From the NCBI RefSeq assembly GCF_014805685.1, contig NC_060906.1, positions 22,770,126 through 22,834,125 of the forward strand: a DNA stretch of 64,000 nt, written 5' to 3'. The first letter of the stretch is position 1. Each line of letters begins with the position of its first letter. Positions 1 to 12,700 of the stretch are shown here, piece by piece. Both the position numbers and the translations under genes were made by a program. Origin of the DNA: Silurus meridionalis (Eukaryota; Chordata; Actinopteri; Siluriformes; Siluridae). The notes below the pieces were generated by a model, which saw only the letters and a program-made list of their open reading frames with translations, was not told the DNA's origin and did not search any database.

Positions 1-240
1 TCCTTTTCTCTTCCCGGAACAAGGCTCCAAAACAACCCCAAACCATTAAGGGTCCACCTCCATGTGTGACTGTGGGGGTGAGGGCATTCTTCTCACATCA
101 TCTCTCCTGTTCTCCATCTTGAAGAAGTTTTTGCAAGACAATAATGTCCCATCTGGACTTCTCAATTTTTTTTCCAGTTTCACTGTTTAATTTTTGGGTG
201 TTTTTGATGAGTTTGTTGCATAGAAAGGAGCATGTTTCTC
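1..240 (-). mobile_element. Tc1-like element remnant
   Basis: This stretch, in the nrbp1 intron before the first exon seen here, matches 43750-43985 over long blocks, such as the run around 'gtgactgtgggggtgagggc' and the 'ttgttgcatagaaa' end. The 43-kb copy continues into a decayed transposase end on the minus strand. This is therefore a fragment of the same family, cut by the window edge. No open frame remains. Confidence 0.5.
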
Positions 241-431
241 AAAAGCCCTGAAAGACTAGATGTTTCCAATCTTTTGATGTAGAACTGTATGTATAAGGCT
301 CTTGAGTTTCTTCTGAGAATTATAAGGCTGTCTAGGTATACATTTCAGGCAGGCAAAGCTATCACATCTGTATATTTTTATAATATTTACAAACTCGTGA
401 GTAATCTCAATCGTGTTCCTTTTGTTTCCAG

Positions 432-2416
432 GAAAAAGTGAAAGCAGTGTTTGATAACCTGATTCAGCTGGAGCATTTGAATATCGTGAAGTTCCACAAG
501 TACTGGGCTGACGTGAAGGAGAACAGAGCCAGAGTAAGTGAAAATCATTTTTTATTTACTGCATATGTGCTCTAATCGTCTGCAGGTTTTCCCTCAGAGC
601 TTTGAGGAACATTTTTGGACCACCACATTTTGGCAAATCTCCAGACTAAAATACACTACATGGACAAAAGTATTGGGACACCTGACCATTTCTCAGCCAT
701 GTGTGGTTCTTCCCCAAAATCTTTACCACAATCTTTATATTGGGTGGCTTGATGCATGACACTGCTCCTGTGCACAAAGCCAGCTCAATGAAGATATGCC
801 TTCCATGGGTTGGAGTGGAAATGTTATGGAGCTATGGAACACCTTTGGGATGAATTGGAACGCACACCTACATCAGACATCACTCACACTCTCACAAATC
901 TCCAGAAAAATGGAGACTAAATGTGGAATGGAATGTTGAAAAAGCATGAATCTTATGGTCAGGAGTCCACAAACGTTTGTCCTTTTAGTGTCCATGATTG
1001 TGGTTTTGTTGACCATTAAATTGGTGTAATCGGCTACTTGTTATAGAATAACCCACCAGGTGAGTTAATGTGGTGCTACTGCTGATATTCTGAAGTGTTT
1101 CCATTACAACAACACAAATCAGTACTTTTTATCCATTTATAGTTACACTTTTTTTTTTTTTTTTTTTTTTTTTAACACCATGATCATAAACATGAGATTA
1201 ATTTTTTGACAGTTCAACAAACTAGACTATTGACTTACTTTATAAACGCCATATTGCCTGTTTTTGATCGATTTCGCCCCAAAAAATAATTTCGAACTGC
1301 TCCGTTTCGCTTCTCTGAGCGGTAGTGAGTCATTGCGATTGAACCGAATCATTTAAACAGGTGATTCATTCAATCGCAGATGATTCACTTATTAATCTCA
1401 CATTTGAAGTATCCTCTCGTTTTTTGTTTTTTTTTGTTTTTATAATCTCGAATATCGGAATTTAAAGTTTTATGTTAAAATGATCAAAACATTATTGATG
1501 AATTTGTAACTAGAGTTGCAAAAATGACAGAAATTTTCAAGATTGGAAACTTTCCATGGGAATTAATAGGAATAAACGAGATCCGATAATGTTCGAATAA
1601 AATGTTTGAATTTTTTTATTTTTTTTTTATTTGGTGAATATCCCACACTCGTACATGTTTAATACTAAGTCTAGATTGCTTGAAGACATATTACCGGAGG
1701 TTTGTTTATAATTTGTCCTGTAAACCGGTGAAACGGTGCGCTTAGTTTGTGCATAAAAAAAAAAAAAAACACGTTTATATCAAATTCTCACGGTGAGAAT
1801 TTGTGAGAACGTTTGTTTTTTAACCTGGAATGACCTTTTGTTCTTTCCCACCAGGTTATTTTTATAACGGAGTACATGTCCTCGGGAGTCTGAAGCAGTT
1901 TCTGAAAAAGACGAAGAAAAATCACAAGACTATGAATGAAAAGGTATGAACGTTAAACAAAAACGTGAAGACGAACGTGAGTATTGACTAAGAATCTGTA
2001 TTTTAAGGTAAAATATCTGTTCCCCTTATTGTCTGCTGTTTCTTTCAGGCATGGAAACGGTGGTGTACCCAGATATTATCTGCTTTAAGGTCAGACATAA
2101 CGCTCAATATTGCATTACTTTATCGCCCCCTTGTGCCTGTAGTAGCTAACTGCATCTTACCTGATCCTCCAGTTATCTGCATTCATGTGAACCCGCTATT
2201 ATCCATGGGAACCTGACGTGCGATACCATATTCATACAGCACAACGGCCTCATCAAGATCGGATCAGGTGGGTCGCAGTTCAGGGGCCGTTCAATATCAA
2301 TATACTTTCACTTGCTCTCCATCCATCTCTCTCTGCTTTATGCCCTTATTCTCTCTTTCTGTCTCTCACTCTCTCTTGTTCTCTTTTTTCATAGCTTCTT
2401 GCTCATTCTATTTCAT

Positions 2417-2481
<65 letters not shown>

Positions 2482-2761
2482 TCCTCTCTATTTTTCATTT
2501 TTTCATTCTCTCATTCTTATTTTCTGTCTTTCTATTTTAATTGTCTCTCTCTCATTCTGTCTTCCATTCTTTTCGTTCTCTCATTCTAATTCCGCTCTTC
2601 TCTCTTTTGTTCCTCTCTTTCTTATTTTCTCTCTTCGTCATAATTCTCTTATTCTCTCTTTCATTCTCTCATTCTTTTCAGTCGTTCTCTTTTTAATTGT
2701 CTGTTTCATTCTCTTACATTCTCTCTCGTTTTCTCTCTTATTATATTTTTCTCTTTTGTTA

Positions 2762-2849
<88 letters not shown>

Positions 2850-3926
2850 CCCTCCTTCTGTCTCATACTTTCTCTCTCTCTCCCCCCTCATTCTGTCTCG
2901 CATTCTTTTCATTCTCTCATTCTTATTCTGTCTTTCTGTTTCTAATTGTCCCTCTCTCATTCTCTGTCTCTCGTCCCTTATTCTTGGTCTCTCCCTTTCT
3001 AATGATCTCTCTCTTATTCTCTTTCTCATTGCCTCTTATTCTCCTTTCCTCTCTCTCATTCTTTCTGTCATTCTCTCTCACTCTTCCTCGCTCTGTAAAC
3101 TATTGATCAAAATGAATGAATATAAATGCACTTTGATGGCACTGTATATGATTTATGATGTACGTCACATTGTGCGTTATAACTGTGTTACTCACATCTA
3201 GCAGTGGATTATCCCTTAAATATCACCAAGCAATAGTTCCTCTGTTAAATGAGAAGTGAAAAGTGGTGTCTTGTATAAATACTGTAATTTTTTTCCTGTA
3301 GTTGCTCCAGACACCATCAACAATCACGTTAAAACCTGCCGAGAGGAACAGAAGTGTCTGCATTTCTTCGCACCAGAATATGGCTGTAATGGAGCTTTTT
3401 TTCTCCTAATCGAGCGAATACACAGATTTGGTGGTTGGTTGTAAAATATCCTGTCAAACTGGTACTCAATTTTGATATTTTCTGCCTCTTTGTCTTCCAC
3501 ACCTCCAGCCGTCGCGAACGTCACCACAGCCGTGGACATTTATTCCTTTGGAATGTGTGCCTTAGAGGTGAGTGAGGAGAAAAGTGATGAGTGGAGAAGA
3601 AATCCCTCCAGTCATCCGTTTCATCTTCATGTTTGTGTTCGTAGATGGCCGTGCTGGAGATTAGCAACGGAGAGACGTCATATGTGTCACCAGAAGCCAT
3701 CAACAATGCTATTCAGTCTTTGGAGGACCCCTTACAGAGAGTAAGTCCAGGATTAGCGCTGAATCCAGAGTGAAGTGCTCATTCTTACATCTCACAACTT
3801 TCTTATATGAGCAATGAACTGAGATCTAAAACCAGGATCAGTACCAGTTCATTCTCTCATTCACTTTCTCTTATTGTCTCATTCTCTCTCGCTCTCATTC
3901 CCTTTTATTCTTTATATCTTTTGCTG

Positions 3927-3979
<53 letters not shown>

Positions 3980-4036
3980 CTCTTTCGATGTCTCATTTTA
4001 TTTTCTCATTCACTCTCTCATTCTCGCTCCTATACT

Positions 4037-4091
<55 letters not shown>

Positions 4092-4145
4092 CACTTTCTC
4101 TTTTGCGGTCTCTCATTCTCTCTTTTTGCTCTCTTATTCGCTTGC

Positions 4146-4214
<69 letters not shown>

Positions 4215-6251
4215 TCGCTGTCTCCCGTTCCCTTTTCTCATTCTCTCTTTTCTCGTTCCTCTCTCTCAAATCTCACATTGTTTTCATTCTCTCTCTCTCT
4301 CTCTCTCTTCGCTGTCTTCCGTTCTCTTTTCTCATTCCTCTCTTTCATATTTTCTTTCATTCTCTCTCTCATTCTCTTTTCTCATTCCTCTCTTTCATAT
4401 TTTCTTTCATTCTCTCTCTCTTTCTCTCTCTCTCTCATTCTCTCTCTCTCTATCATTGTCTCTCATTCTCTCTCTGTCTCTTATTCTCTTTTTCTCATTT
4501 CCTCTCTCTCATCATCTCTTTCTCCTTCTTATTCTTTCTCATTGGAAATCTTCGATGGCGTATTAAATGCTTGTGTATGAATCTGCAGGAGTTTATTCAG
4601 AAGTGTCTGGAGCTGGACCCCAGTAAGAGGCCCACCGCTCGAGAGCTGCTTTTCCACCAGGCTCTGTTCGAGGTGCCGCAGCTGAAGCTCCTGGCGGCGC
4701 ACTGCATCGTCAGCCACCAGCGTGAGTCTGGTCTACTCAACGCATCGGGATCTTACTAATAGGCTGATATTTTATTTAATACTTGTTTCTCCTGGAGTGT
4801 TCTCTGCATTGGGCTTTAACACAGAGTGTGATGTGTGTGAATCTGCTTTGTGTTGTAGACATGATCCCTGAAAACGCTTTAGAGGAAATGACAAAGAACA
4901 TGGACCCCAATCGGGTGATCATGGAGATGAAAGAAGTGCAGCTGAAGTGAGTTTTCTCTCTCTCGCCTTAAATAAGTAGGTCAAGCAGCATGGAACCAGG
5001 ATGGAAAGGCTAATTATATATATATTACATATACATATCTATTCCTGCAGATTGTCCCAGTTTCCAGCACTGGAGCTTGACAAGTTCCTAGAAGATGTGA
5101 GGTGAGAACTGTGATTAATAGATTTCTAACGCTCAGCGTTTACATTCATCCCAAAGGTGTTGGTAGCTGCACTATCATTTTGTCTGCCGTTGTAAGAAAT
5201 GAATCTTTGCTCTTGTCCACGTGTAGGAACGGGATCTATCCGTTGACCGCGTTCGGAATGCCATGTCCGCAACAGCCCCAGCAAGAGACGGTGAAGTCCC
5301 CCATCGTCCCGCCCTCTGTGAAAACCCCTACACCAGAACCTGCAGAACTCGAAACTAGGAAGGTGAGTCACACGAGGTCACGGTGCACTTTCAAGGTTAG
5401 ACGCTCACCATCGCGATCACTAATGATAAAGATTTGTCTCGCTGTGCCCCGCCTGTAGGTGGCAGTAGACACGGATTCTGCATCGAAGTCAAAATTAAAA
5501 ATAAAGTTTTCATGTTTTGTCTTTTCTCTAAGGTGCTGCAGATGCAATGCAACATTGAGCCTGTGGAGGAAGGAGCAAAACATCACGTGAGGTTTCCCCA
5601 CACAGAGACATTGTTCATAACACGGCTTATACAACGTCTAATAAGTTGTTTCTTCTTCCTTGAACAGTTGACCCTTCTGCTAAAGCTGGAAGATAAGCTG
5701 AATAGACATTTGAGTTGTGATTTGGCACCAAGTAAGTAGCACATGGTTTGCACATACACTGGGGTTTGGATACGTGTAAAGCGTTTTTTATTTGCATGAG
5801 ACCGACAGAACTGATACAAGATTAGAGTATAAATCCACTAGGGCTGGATTTTTATTACGGATAATCTGATACCTTGCATGGAAACTCATGTTGCTTTTTT
5901 TTTTCACGTGCACGTCTTTGTGTGCAGATGAGAACGTACAGGAGCTGGCGGTGGAGCTGGTCCAGCTCGGCTTCATCAGCGAGGTAGGTGCTCTCAGCGC
6001 GCTCGGCGGGCGTAACGTGGAGATCCGATCTCATTTACATATTTGAATTGGATCAGATCTTTTGTCCATATAGTGTACACTGGTAAACAAATAAGATTTT
6101 TTCTTCCTCTTGGATTCGAGAACTAATATCCATCCGCCGTTTGTGTGTGTCACAGGGCGATCAGCCGCGTCTCACCACCGTGCTCGAGGAGGCCTTCTCG
6201 AAGTTCTACAGCCGTAACGGCACTCTGAATCCCGTTACCGTTTCCTCGTAG
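432..6251 (+). CDS. nrbp1: nuclear receptor binding protein 1 (pseudokinase), 3' part, 15 exons
   Basis: The gene enters from the left; about 120 N-terminal residues lie outside. Coding exons: 432-533, 1855-1943, 2049-2089, 2173-2267, 3302-3385, 3509-3567, 3645-3740, 4589-4721, 4859-4946, 5051-5101, 5227-5362, 5533-5586, 5668-5731, 5928-5983, 6156-6251 (TAG). All boundaries are AG/GT and phases join, giving about 414 residues. The product begins [20 protein letters not shown] and ends TLNPVTVSS. That ending fits NRBP1; NRBP2 ends differently. It is a kinase-like fold with degraded catalytic motifs: the catalytic loop reads HGN instead of HRD, and KIGSVAP stands where DFG should be, as known for NRBP proteins. 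The family acts as a cytoplasmic adaptor in trafficking and protein turnover. One base is missing near 1884-1886, putting a TGA in the second exon. The introns hold five long (CT)n tracts. Confidence 0.95.
650..992. mobile_element. Short TIR element (MITE), complete copy
   Basis: The left end reads actacatggacaaaagtatt and the right end is its imperfect inverted repeat (gtccacaaacgtttgtcctt), giving terminal inverted repeats of about 35 bp around a 340-bp body with no coding capacity. Related copies lie at about 8530, 17330, 24540, 27880, 34290, 36090, 42150, 44966, 59650, 60170 and 62220. It lies in the nrbp1 intron between exons 432-533 and 1855-1943. The family name is not recognised with certainty. 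Confidence 0.65.
2417..4213 (+). repeat. Cluster of (CT)n arrays in nrbp1 introns
   Basis: Long near-perfect (CT)n tracts lie at about 2417-2477, 2764-2847, 3930-3977, 4042-4088 and 4149-4213, embedded in degenerate ctctcatt-rich DNA. They occupy two separate introns (2268-3301 and 3741-4588). All are pyrimidine-rich on the coding strand. The long Ser/Leu-rich or Arg/Glu-rich reading frames across them are repeat artefacts. Confidence 0.95.
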
Positions 6252-8440
6252 CAGAGAGGTGAAGACGGGTGTCTCTGTTTCTCCGCCGCTCCTCATCCTC
6301 ACCCACGGGACGGGACTCTAGCACGCATTCGCTCGAAGGACTGGGCGGAAGTGGCTTTTTTTTTTTTTTTTTTTTCGCAGGGAACGAATCAGGAGACCCG
6401 GCGCTTGCACGGCTATCCCTGCATTTCTGTCGTTCTTCACGCTGCTGTAGGTGGCGCCCGAAAACTGTCGCCTGACGTTCGTGTAGATTTATTTCTCTCT
6501 CTGTAGCCACCTGCTTCTCTGAGAAACAACGGTTATTGTTGAAGTCAGTATTACAAGCTGTGTTCCTTTTTTTTTTTTTTTTTTTTTTATCATCACGATT
6601 ACTTAACAGTATCCCTCTCTGGAATTGGGTTGAATATGTATAATTATTTTGGGTGGTTTATCATCAGAGCCCTCGTTTTAGAAGCAGGATATACGTGAGC
6701 CGATCTTCAAAACGAGAACGAACCCGCCGGGTACCCAGCGGGTATCGTTCGACTTTTTGACGCTTTTTCTTTAATCGATTTTAGGTCATACAATGAAACT
6801 GAAGAAAAAAATGATTCGTAACCCTGTGGAAGATGCATCCCGAAGGTACGATTAGGTTTTCTGTTACAAACGCGCTGAAATGCGCTTAATATCCCGGTTT
6901 AAACGATTTCATAATCAGAGCGTCTTTGCTATAATTCTATATATTATATAATTAATTCACCTAAGACAATACTGTGAATGAGAGGGGATTATTATTATTT
7001 TTTTTTTTCTTCGACAATGGCTGGTAGGTTATTTATCATTTACATTCTACACAAGGAATTAAGACGTGTTCCACTTTCTCAGCGTTTTAACGACTCTGTG
7101 AATGTATGAATTTCTTTCGTTTGCTGTATATTTTGACCGACGAGGTTTTTGTTTGTTTTTTAAATGTATGTGTGTAATGATAGGGGGCACCCTCATCGCC
7201 CCCTCCCCTCATCGCCCCCTCCCCTCATCATTTTCTCATGTTGTTATGAAACGTGCCTTCTACAGACGAAAGTCTATTCCGGTTTGAAAAGGCAAGCTCA
7301 ATACTTTTTCCCGCCGCTCGCTGTCTGGTCAAATATATATATACGTTCCTGGTTCATGCTTTCTACATGGGTTGTAGATCAGTCAAGCTAAAACGCCCGG
7401 CTGCAGAACGTGGGTTTTACAGACGTGTGTGCGCTACAGGAAAGTGGAAGGTTCTGAAAGTGTATAGATGTATAGCGTTTGCGGTTGCTGATGTTTTTGG
7501 AGGTAAAGCTGGAGAGGTCCTGTTTATTACTGGTTTGCACACTTATAAACCCCTCCCCACACACACACACACACACGCATACTGGATATTAAGACACTTG
7601 GGTTGTGATTGTGTTGGGCTTCAGAACATCTGAGCGTCAACGAGGTTGTATTACACGTATACGAGGAACTTCGATCGGTTGGTCAGTCAATCATTCGATC
7701 AAGTTCGAGATCATGGCATTAATCACAAAATATGGAGATTTGATTAAACACGTTTCTCTTTCTCAATTTCATCCTTTATCCTTCTAAACACCTATGGGAT
7801 GTTCTTTGTTCAGAAGCACATCACACTCTCGTGTCTGGAAATCTAAAAAAAAAATTGTAATAGTTCATTTTTTTGTGAGATAAAATGATCTGAGTTATTG
7901 TTCTACCTGAATCATTTTATTTCCTGAACGAAAAAAAACAAACAAACAAGGGGGTCTGACTGCTTTTACAACCCACTTCTGTTCCTGTATCTTTTACAAA
8001 GCGCAAAATACAAAACGACACCGTTGCACCATTTCTTGATGATAAAGATGACACTTCTTCAAGTTTCCGAGTCTTTTCTTGCATTAGGAACGAAACGAGC
8101 ACAAAAAGATTCACGCGAGTGCCGACTTGTAGTCCGTTATAGCAGCTATAAACATCCTTTCTCTCTTCAATCACACATTGGTGTTTTCCTTCCTTTTAAC
8201 GAGTGAAAATCTTTCAGATGTTGGTGCGAAAACGCCGCTGTCTCAAGAAGACAAGTAGAAATGATCAGGTTAATTGAACACCATCAGGTCACACCTGATT
8301 CTAAACAAATCAGTAGCTGAGTTAAAGATATTTTGAGATGACGAGGTCGAAAATTCTTCCTTTTATACAATCTGATTGCAGGGCAGTGGTTTGATACGGA
8401 TGAATCTATCGTTCATAAGGCTTCAGTTTAAGTAGTTATT
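6252..8440 (+). other. nrbp1 3' UTR and downstream sequence
   Basis: No coding exon is seen. The first part is presumably nrbp1 3' UTR; it contains T-runs at about 6357-6376 and 6567-6588 and a short (CA)n at 7556-7577. No canonical AATAAA was found on this strand. A weak ATTAAA lies near 7744. The polyadenylation site is therefore not assigned. Confidence 0.4.
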
Positions 8441-8528
8441 AGAATTGAAGTGACACAATTTGTACAACATCTGGAGTTTGCTTTATGTTCATTGATAAAA
8501 TGCAAACTAAACACTTTTCCTTGTAATA

Positions 8529-8900
8529 TACACTACATGGACAGGTTTGTGGACACCATAAGATTAATGCTTTTTCACCATTCCTTTCCACCTTTAGTGC
8601 ACATTTGCTGTTCTGATAAGCTCCCACTCTTCTGGGAAGATGTTCCACAAGATTTTGTGGAGATTTGGTGAAGATTCATTCAGCTACAAGAGTGTTAGTG
8701 ATGAAGGTGAGAAGGTGAGGAGACCTGGGGTGCAGTCAGCTTGAAAACATTCATCCCAAATAAGATCAATGTGGTTCAGTAGCTCTATAGCAGGAGATCT
8801 TCATGGAGCTGGAACAGGTTTGGGTTTTCTAGTCGAAGTGACTCCAACTTTGTGGTAGAAGTTTATGGAAGAACCACATACGAAAAAGCATAAATTGTAT
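8529..8900. mobile_element. Copy of the short TIR element family, diverged
   Basis: It starts with the family end (tacactacatggacaggttt) and continues through the shared internal block 'tcttctgggaagatgttcca' and 'agaccTggggtgcagtcag'. The right end is eroded. It lies between the convergent genes nrbp1 and maco1. Confidence 0.55.
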
Positions 8901-8959
8901 AAAACCCATTACTGAAATAGGGAGAAGAAATAGACGGTCTGTTAAAGAGCGTTCAGAAA

Positions 8960-9752
8960 GCGTTGTTTTTTTATTTTTATTTTATTATTATTAATTGTTC
9001 CAAAAGATCTTGGAAGAAAACATTAGCCCTTGCACAAACGCACAATTAAAAAACATCAAAACTGAGCGTTAATTTGTTGACTCAGAAATCAGCATGCAGA
9101 CCAAGACCATCGATTCTGTATCTCTTATTTCACGAGGGAGAAGGGGAGAAGGTACATCGAGGCAGAAAAATAAATATCTCATAAAAAACACCTCATCGAC
9201 ACGTTAAAATCGCGACAGGTCCCAAGACGTGAAAACGTACAAATTGAGAAGTCGTCGACTTCCTTTACAATGTGTATAATGTAAAAAGGAATACAAAACG
9301 GTACAAAGCACTTGAATATTCACATTACTGACATTAGGTATTGGCTTTTTATTGGTTGAATATTGTATTGAGGCACAACACGAGTCATTGAGCCTGATAT
9401 TTCTTCTTCTTTTATGAAAATATTCACCGACTCCGGCTGAGACTCGGGGGAGGGACGGGGGGGTCAATTTGTCCGAAATGCTGTAGTTACGATTTTTTTA
9501 TTTTATTTATTTTTTTACGAAGTAAGTTCAGAATGAAAAATAATTCGCCTGCGTGGCTTCATTTTCTTCATTAGCACCACAAATCGGACGTGCAATCAGC
9601 ATCGTGTCCTGCAGAACATCTGGCTCGGAGCCGTAAAACTCGCCGGGTCCGGGAGAAATTTCAGAAGTGTGTTCACTTTTATTCGGAGCGACAGGACAAA
9701 CTGATTCGAAGTTTGAAACCGATTCCATTTTGCGTCCTTTGTTGTGATTCTT
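8960..9752 (-). other. maco1 3' UTR with candidate poly(A) signals
   Basis: This lies just downstream of the maco1 stop on the minus strand. Overlapping AATAAA motifs on that strand lie at about 9495-9513 (240 bases past the stop), and another A/T-rich cluster at 8965-8995. Either could end the transcript. An AATAAA also overlaps the stop codon itself but is probably too close to be used. Confidence 0.4.
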
Positions 9753-12700
9753 TTATTTCTTCAGACACTGGTACATGAGCCCTCGTGGGTTCAGGACGTA
9801 GCGCTCTGAGTTGAGGAACTTGAGGTACTGTGGAGCGGTTGAGCGCGGAGCCACGTAGGACACGCCCGGAGAGACGGCCATGACCTCGGCGATCTTCTGC
9901 TTCATCTCCTTGATCTCCTGGTCTTGCTTCAGGAGTTTAACTGCATGCAAACAAATACAGATAAAATAAGTGTCTCTGATTGTGGGACAAGAAGACAGAA
10001 TCTGCTTAATTTTGAAGAACATTGGGATATTGACAGGAAGGGATAAAATGAGCGGGGAGGAAGAATTAAATAAATTAAAGACATAAGAAATGAGGAAGAC
10101 TGGAGGGTAGAAACGAGATGAGAAGGGAGGAGGACTGGAGGGTAGGGACGAGATGAGAAGGGAGGAGGACTGGAGGGTAGGGACGAGATGGGAAGGGAGG
10201 AGGACTGGAGGGTAGGGACGAGATGGGAAGGGAGGAGGACTGGAGGGTAGGGACGAGATGGGAAGGGTGGAGGACTGGAAGGTAGGGACGAGATGGAAAG
10301 GGAGGAGGACTGGAGGGTAGGGATGAGATGGGAAGGGATGAGATGGGAAGGGAGGAGGACTGGAGGGTAGGGACGAAATGGGAAGGAGGAGGACTGGAGG
10401 GTAGGGACGAGATGGGAAGGGTGGAGGACTGGAGGTAGGGATGAGATGGGAAGGGACGAGATGGGAAGGAGGAGGACTGGAGGTAGGGACGAGATGGGAA
10501 GGAGGAGGACTGGAGGGTAGGGACGAGATGGGAAGGGTGGAGGACTGGAGGGTAGGGAACGAGATGGGAAGGAGGAGGACTGGAGGGTAGGGACGAGATG
10601 GGAAGGGTGGAGGACTGGAGGGTAGGGAGCGAGATGGGAAGGAGGAGGACTGGAGGGTAGGGACGAGATAAGAGAGGAGGAAGATTGAAGGAAAGAGAAA
10701 GGTTGAGGCTTGTGGGATGAAAGGAGATGAGAACGTAGGAGTAATAAAGGGGAGGTATGAGACAAGAAAGGAGGAAGATTGAAGAAAAAAGAGAAGAGAT
10801 CAGACGAAAAAAAGGGGAGGTTGAATTAAAGGGGAAAAGATGCAAAACAAGGAGCATAGAAGGGCTGAGATGAGAAATGAGAGGAGAATGAAGGGAGGGG
10901 ATGAGGAGAAGGAGGATTGAAGCGATGGGAAGACAGGAGATGTTCATTTTATACTTATGGACAGAGTCTCCAGATACGACGGTGATCTTTGAGACATTCG
11001 TGTTTCGTGTGAGACACTCACCCTGTGCTATCTCCAGCTGTCTCCTAGCGTCCCCAGCGCTGAGAACAGGTCCAGTTTGAGACGTGTTTCTGCGCTCAGG
11101 TTGTACTCTAAATGCTGAGCTTTATCCTGCAGAGAGGAGAGCGCGGAGAGCAAGGCGTCGGCCTCCTGCTCCGTACACCTGTGTTTCTGCAGGGACTGAA
11201 AAACAAACAGGAAAACGTTGTGAATGAGATGCAAACATCAGTGTCAGGAGAATTCACATGCACAAACTAGTTTATCGTTTACTTCTGCCTGAAAACCATC
11301 CTGAATTTCATTCCTGGGCAACTTTAGTTCAGCGTAAGATGAAGGGGAGGAAGACTGAAGAGGAGGGAAAAGAGGATGATTGAAAAGATGGGAAGAGAAG
11401 TAGGAAGGATTGAAACTTATAGACAAGAAGGGAGGAAAATAAAAGGAAAGCAAGGAGATAAATAAGAATGATTAAAGTGAAGAAAAGAAAAAGGACTGTT
11501 AAAGCGATGGGATGAGGAAGGAGGAGAAGGATTGAGGGGGAAAAAGATAAATGAGGAGAATTGAAGAGAAAGTAGAAGAATGGAAGGAAAGGAAGAGATA
11601 AGAAAGGAGGAGTATTGAATAAAAAGAAGATAAAAAGAGAAGGAATGAAATGAGAAAGGAGGAGGATTAAATGAAAGGGAAGAGAAAGGGAGCGAATTCA
11701 AAGGAAGAGATGAGAAAGGAGGAGAATTGAAACAAAGGGAAGCACTGAGAAATGTGGAGGATTGAAGGCGTAAAGATCCCAACCCAGCCAATAGCAAAAC
11801 AGCATGATAATCAATTAACAAAGTGTAAAATTCTAACCAACAGGAAGTGACTGTGCCTCAGGATGCTCTGCAACTTTGTGACATTTTGTGATCCTTTCAG
11901 GGTAAAAATTATCCACACAATCACAAAACAATGAAGATGGACCCGAGTCAGGAATTTGAGGTCCTGTCATGATTGCTATCCTTTTTTTGTCCACCAGATG
12001 TCCTTATTGGTCCGTCAGGCTGTTCTCCATGTTTGTTAGATTAATTATTGCCACGTGTGTTTAATTGTTTGCGTGTATTTTCTCTAAAGGAGACTTTTCG
12101 CCCGAGGTTTTGAGTAAATCTTTGTTTTTCCTTTTTTTTATTGTGGATTTAAACTCAAAATAAAAATAAAATAAAATAAAAACAAGCCAAGGAACCGAAA
12201 CCCAGGGAGAAAAATACATCTTCTTCTTTTGGCTGCTCCCATTAGGGGTCGCCACAGCGGATCATCCGTCTCCATACCCCCGTCCTCTACATCTGCCTCT
12301 CTCAACCCAACTACCTGCATGTCTTCCCTCACAACATCCATAAACCTCCTCCTTGGCCTTCCTCTTTTCCTCCTGCCTGGTGGCTTCATCCTCAGCATTC
12401 TCCTACTGATATACCCCATGTCCCTCCTCTAATCATGTCCAAACCATCTCAATCTCACCCCCCTCACCTTGTCTCCACAACGTCCTTCATGCGCATCCTT
12501 CTAATAAACTCATTTCTAATCCTGTCCATCGTCGCCACTCCCAACGAAAACCTCAACTCAGCTCTGCTACCTTCAGCTCCACCTCCTGTCTTTTACTCAA
12601 TGCCACTGTCTCTAATCCATACAACATCTCAGGTCTCACCACAGTCCTATAAACTTTCCCTTTCACTCTCACAGATACTCTTCTATCACAAATCACTCCT

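Noticed and set aside
2312..4759. Long Ser/Leu-rich and Arg/Glu-rich reading frames
   Set aside because: They are translations of (CT)n microsatellites in nrbp1 introns, open on both strands only because of composition.
9929..10947. Open frames of 278 and 290 codons rich in Ser/Pro
   Set aside because: They translate the 35-bp minisatellite inside a maco1 intron; no splice support or family similarity.
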